From Sulfurimonas lithotrophica (GTDB lineage Bacteria > Campylobacterota > Campylobacteria > Campylobacterales > Sulfurimonadaceae): DNA of 64,000 nucleotides. Both the position numbers and the translations under genes were made by a program. The DNA is taken from the NCBI RefSeq assembly GCF_009258225.1, contig NZ_CP043617.1, positions 620,001-684,000 on the forward strand. The letters run 5' to 3'. Numbering within the stretch: the stretch's first letter is position 1; each line of letters opens with the position of its first letter. Below the pieces are notes generated by a model that searched no databases, was not told the DNA's origin, and was given only the letters and a program-made list of their open reading frames with translations. Positions 57,566-64,000 of this stretch are shown piece after piece.

Positions 57566-58063
57566 ATGCCAACAACTCAAGAAAATCTAGAAACAGCGTT
57601 TAGTGGTGAAAGTCAAGCTTTCCAAAAATACAGTGCATTTGCAGATAAAGCAGAAAAAGACGGTTTTGCAAATATAGCTAAACTTTTTCGTACAACGGCA
57701 GAAGCTGAAAAAATTCATGCAACAGGGCATCTAAAAGCTATGGATAAAATCGGTTCTACTATTGAAAATCTTGAAGCTGCCATCGGTGGAGAGACGTATG
57801 AATTTGAAGATATGTATCCGCCTATGTATGAACAAGCCGTAGCTGAAAAGCATAAAGCTAAAAAAATGTTCGGATATGCCCTTGAAGCAGAAAAAGTTCA
57901 CGCAGAACTTTATGAAAAAGCACTTCAAGCAGTTAAAGAGGGAAAAGATATAGACGAAGTAAATATTTATCTTTGTCCCGTCTGTGGGCACATTGAACTA
58001 GGGATGCCAACGGAAAACTGTCCTGTTTGTGGTGTAAAACCTTCTACATACATACAAATCTAA
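57566..58063 (+). CDS. Rubrerythrin
   Basis: A 165-residue non-haem iron peroxidase. The diiron part has ENLETAFSGESQAFQKYSAFADKAE, EAEKIHATGHLKAM, then GETYEFEDMYPPM and a second EAEKVHAELYEKAL. A rubredoxin-like C-terminus has CPVCGHIELG and CPVCGVKPS binding one iron. It reduces hydrogen peroxide in anaerobes and microaerobes and probably supports nitrogenase here. It has its own region of about 180 bases upstream and a terminator. Confidence 0.93.
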   Translation: MPTTQENLETAFSGESQAFQKYSAFADKAEKDGFANIAKLFRTTAEAEKIHATGHLKAMDKIGSTIENLEAAIGGETYEFEDMYPPMYEQAVAEKHKAKKMFGYALEAEKVHAELYEKALQAVKEGKDIDEVNIYLCPVCGHIELGMPTENCPVCGVKPSTYIQI

Positions 58064-58078
58064 CATTTTAAACAATGA

Positions 58079-58108
58079 AATTGCCTTTTTTTAGAGGCAG
58101 TTTTATTT
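58079..58108 (+). terminator. Terminator after rubrerythrin
   Basis: AATTGCCT (58079-58086) pairs with AGGCAGTT (58095-58102), with one G-U pair, and TTATTT follows. It lies 15 bases after the rubrerythrin stop. Confidence 0.65.
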
Positions 58109-58120
58109 TATAAATATAAC

Positions 58121-58135
58121 GGAATATTTTATGTA
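58121..58135 (+). promoter_or_regulatory. Sigma-54-like element before the GGDEF-EAL gene
   Basis: GGAATATTTTATGTA, followed by TAAATG, close to the SIR2-like and nifE elements. It lies 48 bases before the ATG. Confidence 0.5.
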
Positions 58136-58183
58136 TAAATGATTTTATATTATAAGATATTGTTATAAAAAATAAGGTTGTAG

Positions 58184-60208
58184 ATGCAAAATGAAGAATT
58201 TTTAAAGAACCAAGACGAACTTTTTAAAACCTTTTTGGAAAATACAAATGATTTAATTTTCATCTTACAAATAGATGATGATGTTAAATTTATCTATACA
58301 AACGATGCTGCTAAAAACAGGCTAGGGTACTCGTTAGATGAGATGAATGAAATAGGTATTGAAGGAATTAGAAAGCCTATAGATGAGACGAATCATTTTT
58401 TTAAACATATCGATAAATTAAAAAACAACGGTTACGGAATTGACAATGCGTATATCAGATGCAAAGACGGTAGTGAATTTCCCGTAGAAGTTAATGCAAA
58501 ACTTGTAAAACACGATAATACTACCTACAATATAGCTATAGCCAGAGATATTACTGATAGGCTGAACTACAATAAAAAGCTCGAAGATGAAATAGAAGAA
58601 AAAACAAAAGAGCTAAATGAAAATATTCAAAAATTAAAAAGTTATAAAGAAGCTGTTGATATAAACTCTATTGTAACTATTTCCGATATCCAAGGTAAAA
58701 TCAAATATGCAAATGATAAATTTTATGAAATATGCGGATATAAAAAGGATGAGGTAATAGGTAGAAACCATAATATTGTCAGGCATCCGGACGAACCAAG
58801 AGAAGTGTTTGCCGATATGTGGAATACGATACTAGATAAAAAAATATGGCGTGGAAAACTTAAAAACTTAACAAAAGACGGCGATACATATATAGTTCAG
58901 GCCGTAATAGTACCTGTTTTAGATAACAACGGCGATATACTGGAATTTATTGCTACCAGATACGAGATTACAGATATAGTTAAAAAACAAGAAGAGATAG
59001 AAAAACTGCTAAAGACCGATGCCCTTACAAATCTTTATAACAGGTTTTATTTAAACGAGAACCTAAATTCCGCAAGTGATACGGCTAGCGTAGCCCTTAT
59101 AGATATAAATAGTTTTCATGAGATAAATGATTTTTACGGTGATCAAGTTGGGGATATGGTTATAGTAAAATTATCAAATATATTAAATAAAAGATTAGGG
59201 CATAATTACTTGTTGTTCCATCTATCGGGGGATGAGTTTATTGTTTTTAACAACGATATACCTAGGGATATTTTTATAGATGAGATGATAGAGACAAACA
59301 ACTTTTTAAATACAAAAACGTTGATTATTAATGAAAAAACATTTTATTTAAATACTACTATAGCACTTTCATTTGAATCTAAAGAGAATTTGATGTCTTC
59401 TGTGCATCTTGCTAAAACGTATGCAAAACAAAACGGTTTGAATTTTAATATTTATAATGCTCAAAACCCATTGGAAAAAGAGTACAAATCAAACTTAACA
59501 TGGGCATACAGGATTAAAGAAGCTATACAGGACAATAGGATAACCGTATTTTTCCAACCAATAGTCGAAGCCAAAACCAAAAAGATTTTAAAATATGAAT
59601 CATTGGTAAGAATGATTTCTAAGGACGGTGAGGTTATATCCCCTTACTTTTTTTTGGATAAAGCAAAAAAATCTAACCAATATGTAAAAATTACGAAAAT
59701 AGTTATAGATAAAACTTTTGAAGCTATACTAAAATATAATATAAAATCCTCGATAAATATAACTATAGAGGATATACAAAATACGGATACAAAAGAGTAT
59801 ATATACGAAAAGCTTGAAGATTTTGATAAAAGTGAAAATATAACTTTTGAACTTGTTGAATCAGAAGGGATTGAAAACTTTGATGAAGTGGATGAGTTTA
59901 TAAAAACTATAAAATCTTACGGTTGTAAGTTGGCAATAGATGATTTTGGAACAGGATACAGCAACTTCGAGTATCTGCTAAAACTAAATGCGGATTTTAT
60001 TAAAATAGACGGTTCTTTGATTAAAGAGATAGATAAAAATCAAGATTATTACGATATTGTAAAAACAATAGTAAGCTTTGCAAAAATAAAAGACTTAAAA
60101 GTCGTAGCTGAATTTGTAAGTTCAAAAGAGATATATGAGAAGATACTTGAACTAGAAATAGATCGTGCCCAAGGATATTTGTTTTGCGAACCTAAGCCTA
60201 TGGAATAA
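58184..60208 (+). CDS. PAS-PAS-GGDEF-EAL signalling protein
   Basis: A 674-residue cytoplasmic protein. PAS domains lie at about residues 10-125 and 165-270 (the second has the NHNIVRHPDEPREVFADMW redox/FAD-type core of Aer-like PAS domains). A GGDEF domain at about 280-435 has a degenerate active site, SGDEF. The EAL domain (about 445-674) keeps the catalytic Glu in YESLVR, plus ELVESEGI and DDFGTGYSNF, so it is probably a c-di-GMP phosphodiesterase. The Aer-like PAS suggests a redox or oxygen signal. A nif-type promoter element precedes it. Confidence 0.88.
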   Translation: MQNEEFLKNQDELFKTFLENTNDLIFILQIDDDVKFIYTNDAAKNRLGYSLDEMNEIGIEGIRKPIDETNHFFKHIDKLKNNGYGIDNAYIRCKDGSEFPVEVNAKLVKHDNTTYNIAIARDITDRLNYNKKLEDEIEEKTKELNENIQKLKSYKEAVDINSIVTISDIQGKIKYANDKFYEICGYKKDEVIGRNHNIVRHPDEPREVFADMWNTILDKKIWRGKLKNLTKDGDTYIVQAVIVPVLDNNGDILEFIATRYEITDIVKKQEEIEKLLKTDALTNLYNRFYLNENLNSASDTASVALIDINSFHEINDFYGDQVGDMVIVKLSNILNKRLGHNYLLFHLSGDEFIVFNNDIPRDIFIDEMIETNNFLNTKTLIINEKTFYLNTTIALSFESKENLMSSVHLAKTYAKQNGLNFNIYNAQNPLEKEYKSNLTWAYRIKEAIQDNRITVFFQPIVEAKTKKILKYESLVRMISKDGEVISPYFFLDKAKKSNQYVKITKIVIDKTFEAILKYNIKSSINITIEDIQNTDTKEYIYEKLEDFDKSENITFELVESEGIENFDEVDEFIKTIKSYGCKLAIDDFGTGYSNFEYLLKLNADFIKIDGSLIKEIDKNQDYYDIVKTIVSFAKIKDLKVVAEFVSSKEIYEKILELEIDRAQGYLFCEPKPME

Positions 60209-60249
60209 GATATGTATAGACTTAAATAAATTATTATTTAAGGAATCCC

Positions 60250-60813
60250 ATGTCTAAAGTTATGGAATATGTAAAAAACAATGAGTTGGATTGGCAACCG
60301 TCATTCAATGATGTGCTAAGTGATGGATTAAACGGCTATAGAGGTGCACTGATAGTAGAAGAGGGTAAACAACTATCACCTGACAGAAAACTGCCACCGA
60401 AAATTCAAGCTAAACAGGTTATTATGGTTAGTAATGATAAAGGTATTAAACTTTTGGCATGTGAGCTAGAGAGTTTTAATCACTTCAAACCTATGTTTGA
60501 AAAATACAAAGAGTTTTTTACGCCAGATAGTTTAAATATACTATACGTTACAGATCTTGACGGTAACGGTACATTTACGTACGAAGGCATTGAATTTACT
60601 GCAATTATGCTTGATGAGAGCTCAGTATGGAACGAATTACTAGAAGTAGCCGACCTTGAAAAAGGCGATATGAAAAAGCTTAGTCCTGCTGAAAAAATTG
60701 AAAAAATGTATGATGAACTTTTAGAAGCCGATGTTCAAGAAGCCCCTAAAACTTATGAAGAGATGTGTGAACTGATAGGTGAGAGTTCAAAACAATTAAT
60801 GGGTGCAGTATAA
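60250..60813 (+). CDS. Unknown 187-residue protein
   Basis: I do not recognise the family. It is soluble, acidic and without a signal peptide or cysteine pairs beyond two single cysteines (ACELES and EMCELI). The region LNILYVTDLDGNGTFTYEG near residues 95-115 suggests a calcium-loop-like turn but no pair. It has AAGGAATCCC before the ATG, and follows the GGDEF-EAL gene by 41 bases, so the two may share a transcript. Confidence 0.75.
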   Translation: MSKVMEYVKNNELDWQPSFNDVLSDGLNGYRGALIVEEGKQLSPDRKLPPKIQAKQVIMVSNDKGIKLLACELESFNHFKPMFEKYKEFFTPDSLNILYVTDLDGNGTFTYEGIEFTAIMLDESSVWNELLEVADLEKGDMKKLSPAEKIEKMYDELLEADVQEAPKTYEEMCELIGESSKQLMGAV

Positions 60814-60889
60814 TAATCTTTTATAAAAAAATATTGTTTTTCGTGAAATAGGCGGTATAATATCAAAAAAATTTTCATATAGGAAAATT

Positions 60890-62443
60890 ATGAATAATCT
60901 ATTTGGTGGACTTACTGCTTCTATCGTTGCACTTCCGCTTGCCATTGCCTTTGGTATTTCAAGTGGACTCGGTGCAGGTGCGGGAATATTCGGTGCAATA
61001 TTTTTAGGTTTTTTTGCTTCTTTATTTGGAGGTACAAAAACACAAATCTCAGGACCTACAGGACCTATGACGGTTATCTCTGCATCTGTCGTAGCAGTCC
61101 TTGGACCCAATCTAGCTTTAGTATTTACAACCTTTTTACTTGCCGGTTTTTTTCAAATTGTTTTTGGACTGTTAAAAATAGGTAAGTTTGTAAAATTTAT
61201 ACCGTATCCCGTAATATCGGGTTTTATGAATGGTATAGGATTGATTATTATTTTACTTCAAATAAATATAGCTTTTGGACTTCATGCAGATTCATCCGTT
61301 ATAGGGGCGATATTAAATATTCCAAATAGCATCATAAACTTAAACCCGCAAGCTTTTTTCTTAAGTATGGCTACGCTTTTGGTTCTTTACTTTTCTCCAA
61401 AACAATTTACAAATAAAGTACCGGCTCCGCTTATTGCATTAATATTATTGTCTGTTGTTGCAAATATATTAAGTTTGGAAGTATTTTACGTAAGTGATAT
61501 TCCAACAGGGCTTCCTAGTTTTGTAGAGTTCGATTTTGATATGAGCCATCTGTCTTTTATTTTGGTTTCGGCTTTGACTTTGGCGGTTTTGGGGACAATA
61601 GATTCTCTTCTTACATCACTTGTTGCAGATTCACTAACAAAAGATAAACACAATTCAAACAAAGAACTAATCGGGCAGGGTGTAGGAAATATGATCTCAT
61701 CGTTATTTGGAGGGCTTCCCGGTGCAGGTGCGACAATGAGAACCGTGTCAAATATAAAAAGCGGCGCTACGTCCAAAGTATCTGGGATGATGCACTCTGT
61801 ATTTTTACTTTTGATTTTACTTATGTTTGCTCCGCTTGCGAGTAAAATACCGATGCCTGTATTAGCCGGAATACTTATAAAAGTAGGCTTTGATATATTT
61901 GATTATAAGATGCTAAAACAGCTAAATATAATACCAAAATACGATGTATCCGTTATGATGATAGTATTTTTCTTAACGGTATTTGTTGATTTGATTGTAG
62001 CTGTTGGAGTTGGTGTTGTTTTATCGGCATTTTTGATTATTCACAGACTTGTAAAAGAGAGCGAAGTAAATGTTTACGGTGAAGAAGTAGAAGAAAATAA
62101 AGACGACAGAATCTTTAGAGACGGCTTGGTTAGAATAGTAAATATAAAGGGTCCTTTTTTCTTTGGTTCGACATCGTTTATCCTTGATAAAGTAGATAAA
62201 ATTTATGATGTAAAAAATGTTGTAATAGATTGTTCTTTAGTATCTTTTATGGATCTCTCGGCTATATATGCTTTGAGTGAAACAATAGAAAAACTAAAAA
62301 GCAGCGGCAGCGAAGTTTACATTGTCGCAGACGAGAAAAGAAAAGAGAAACTGATTAAACTCGGTATAACTCAAAGCATAGATGCAAGTAAAATTATAGA
62401 TTCTCAAATGAAGGCTTTAAGAGCTATAAATAAGGTATTTTGA
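60890..62443 (+). CDS. SulP-family anion permease with STAS domain
   Basis: A 517-residue inner-membrane transporter with 10-12 hydrophobic helices (about 1-390). The family signature is LPLAIAFGISSGLGAGAGIF with GPTGPMTVISASVVAVLGP. The cytoplasmic STAS domain (about 420-517) has VVIDCSLVSFMDLSAIYAL. The substrate could be sulfate or bicarbonate. A -10-like GGTATAAT at 60853-60860 lies upstream. It overlaps the convergent kinase gene by 27 bases. Confidence 0.9.
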   Translation: MNNLFGGLTASIVALPLAIAFGISSGLGAGAGIFGAIFLGFFASLFGGTKTQISGPTGPMTVISASVVAVLGPNLALVFTTFLLAGFFQIVFGLLKIGKFVKFIPYPVISGFMNGIGLIIILLQINIAFGLHADSSVIGAILNIPNSIINLNPQAFFLSMATLLVLYFSPKQFTNKVPAPLIALILLSVVANILSLEVFYVSDIPTGLPSFVEFDFDMSHLSFILVSALTLAVLGTIDSLLTSLVADSLTKDKHNSNKELIGQGVGNMISSLFGGLPGAGATMRTVSNIKSGATSKVSGMMHSVFLLLILLMFAPLASKIPMPVLAGILIKVGFDIFDYKMLKQLNIIPKYDVSVMMIVFFLTVFVDLIVAVGVGVVLSAFLIIHRLVKESEVNVYGEEVEENKDDRIFRDGLVRIVNIKGPFFFGSTSFILDKVDKIYDVKNVVIDCSLVSFMDLSAIYALSETIEKLKSSGSEVYIVADEKRKEKLIKLGITQSIDASKIIDSQMKALRAINKVF

Positions 62444-64000
62444 AAGTTCCTCTCCTAAAAGTTCCACTTTTATAGGTTTTGGTACAAAAGAGTTCATACC
62501 CATTTCAAAATAGTACTCAATATCATCTTTCATGCTGTTTGCTGTTAATGCTATTATAGGTATGTCTGAGTACTCTCTAATAATTTTAGTAGCTTCTATA
62601 CCGTCCATATTAGGCATTGTAATGTCCATCAATATAAGGTCGTATGTATCTTTATTAAATTCTTCTACCGCTTCTTTTCCATCTTCTACTATTTTACAAG
62701 TTAAGTTCATGTCTTTTAAAAGTATATCTATTAACAATTGGTTTGTTTTATTGTCTTCTGCAACTAAAATATGCCCTTTAAATTTATACTCTTTTTTTTG
62801 TTTTTTTTCTTTTGAAATATCATCTGCTTTAGGTGCGGATATATAAAAAGAAAAAGTACTCCCTTTATCAACCGTACTCTCCAAGCTAATTTCTCCGCCC
62901 ATTAATTCGACAAGTTCTTTGGAAATAGCAAGACCGAGTCCTGTACCTCCAAAAGTTCTAGTAGTAGAGTTGTTTTCTTGTTCAAAAGGTTCAAATATAC
63001 GTTTTTGTGCATCTTTTGGAATACCGATACCTAAATCGCTTACCGATACATACAGATATTCTTCTTTATATTTTACCGATACGGTAATACTGCTATTTTT
63101 TTTGGAGAATTTTATAGCATTAGATATTAGATTCGCTAAAACTTGTCTAAAACGTAAAGAATCGCTTTTTATAAAGTTTGGCGTATCATCATTCTTTACA
63201 AGTTTTAGTTTTATATTTTTATCTTTGGCATTATTTGCATATAGAGTTAATATATCATCAAGTTCTTGATATAGATTAAAAACGGTATGTTCAATAGATA
63301 ATTTTCCATCTTCTATTTTACTAATATCTAATATGTCGTTTATTATATCTATAAGAGAATTGGAAGAGCGTCTTACCATGTTTATATAGCTTAATTTTTT
63401 TTCGTCTTTTTCAGCTTTCTTTAAAAGGTTTATAAACCCTACTATACCGTTAAGCGGAGTTCTTATTTCATGTGACATATTTGCCAAAAATTGACTTTTG
63501 ATTCTGTTAGCTCTCTCGGCTTCCTCTTTAGCCTGTTTTAGAATTTTTTCATTTTGAATAAGTTCATATTCGACCTCTTTTTGCTTTGTAATATCGATTC
63601 CTACGGTGATTATATATTTCATTTGGCCATATTCATTATTTACAAGTGCGTTTGACCATTCAAATACTCTCTCTTCATTATATTTTGAAATCCAAGAATT
63701 TTGAAAACTTTCAACTATAACTCCGTTTCTGGCTTGTTCTATAATACCAAATACTTTATTTTTAATATTTTCATTTAAAAATCTTGACCAAAAATACGCT
63801 TTGGAAGCTACCTCTTGTTGAGTATAACCTACAAAGTTTTGCCCGTACTTGTTAAGTCTAATCATTACACCGTCTCTATCTATAACTGCAATAACTGCAT
63901 TTGTATTTTCAAGTATGTTCGTAAGAAAATTCTTTTCAAAAAGTATATCTTCATCTGCAAGTTTTTTATTTGTAATATCGTTAAGAATAGCTATATATCT
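62417..64000 (-). CDS. PAS hybrid histidine kinase (5' end beyond the window)
   Basis: The frame stays open to the right edge, so at least 527 residues are present and the start lies outside. From the edge: the tail of one PAS domain (AILNDITNKKLADED), a further PAS/PAC unit (RVFEWSNALVNNEYGQMKYII), the H-box FLANMSHEIRTPLNGIVGF, an N-box and GGTGLGLAISKELVELMGG ATPase, and a C-terminal receiver domain with LILMDITMPNMDG (phospho-Asp) and PKPIKVELL. No transmembrane segment is seen in the part available. No partner regulator is next to it. Confidence 0.9.
   Translation of the reverse strand, partial: RYIAILNDITNKKLADEDILFEKNFLTNILENTNAVIAVIDRDGVMIRLNKYGQNFVGYTQQEVASKAYFWSRFLNENIKNKVFGIIEQARNGVIVESFQNSWISKYNEERVFEWSNALVNNEYGQMKYIITVGIDITKQKEVEYELIQNEKILKQAKEEAERANRIKSQFLANMSHEIRTPLNGIVGFINLLKKAEKDEKKLSYINMVRRSSNSLIDIINDILDISKIEDGKLSIEHTVFNLYQELDDILTLYANNAKDKNIKLKLVKNDDTPNFIKSDSLRFRQVLANLISNAIKFSKKNSSITVSVKYKEEYLYVSVSDLGIGIPKDAQKRIFEPFEQENNSTTRTFGGTGLGLAISKELVELMGGEISLESTVDKGSTFSFYISAPKADDISKEKKQKKEYKFKGHILVAEDNKTNQLLIDILLKDMNLTCKIVEDGKEAVEEFNKDTYDLILMDITMPNMDGIEATKIIREYSDIPIIALTANSMKDDIEYYFEMGMNSFVPKPIKVELLGEELSKYLIYSS

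Overview
The window is AT-rich, densely packed DNA from a Campylobacterota (epsilonproteobacterial) diazotroph, most like Sulfurimonas or Arcobacter relatives. This is inferred from gene style: a short RpoN, Campylobacterota-type porin, GGAAC-type sigma-54 promoters and heavy A+T codon use. It cannot be proven without a search. Most of the window is a nitrogen-fixation island for a molybdenum nitrogenase.

Layout. 1-2.5 kb: tail of an unknown gene, nifW, nifZ, a [2Fe-2S] ferredoxin and rpoN. 2.5-12.3 kb: an insert of general metabolism (MerR regulator, putA-putP-proB, a TPR membrane protein, an AraC/GyrI regulator, a biotin carboxylase). 12.3-17.8 kb: nifE, divergent from cowN - Sel1/Nfu fusion - nifX - nifQ - nifS - nifU. 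17.8-20.7 kb: cytochrome b561-like protein and katG. 20.9-25.5 kb: nifH - small unknown gene - nifD - nifK, closed by a strong terminator. 25.5-36.7 kb: an Rhs/YD-repeat polymorphic toxin locus on the minus strand, with one 1982-residue secreted Rhs protein, four displaced C-terminal tip cassettes and five small membrane immunity candidates. 36.9-40.1 kb: modE, a porin and modA with two ModE-like operators. 40.1-48.7 kb: a 30-residue peptide, aldo/keto reductase, flavoprotein, nifT, nifA, a redoxin-like protein, a convergent hydrolase, then SIR2-like protein, clpX and a small unknown. 48.7-54.3 kb, minus strand: nifB - nifV - GNAT - CCE_0567-like - BFD-like - LRR - ABC ATPase. 54.4-64 kb: EamA transporter, two 4Fe-4S ferredoxins, GNAT, secreted protein, rubrerythrin, PAS-GGDEF-EAL protein, an unknown, SulP permease and a hybrid histidine kinase running off the end.

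How it works together. NifHDK is the enzyme. NifB, NifE, NifV, NifX, NifQ and ModE/ModA supply FeMo-cofactor and molybdate. NifU, NifS and the Sel1/Nfu protein supply Fe-S clusters. NifW, NifZ, NifT and CowN assist or protect. Ferredoxins probably carry electrons. KatG, rubrerythrin and the redoxin-like protein probably handle oxidants. NifA and RpoN provide transcription. No nifN or nifL is visible.

The two most notable observations are these. First, a 15-base element, GGAA(C/T)-N5-ATG(T/A)A, lies ahead of eight transcription units (nifE, cowN, nifH, the 30-residue peptide operon, SIR2-like/clpX, nifB, ferredoxins, GGDEF-EAL). It looks like a sigma-54 promoter with GT or GA in place of the usual GC at -12. 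Second, the Rhs tip cassettes are not silent fragments: three of them carry their own ribosome-binding site and a shared start beginning MCKPP.
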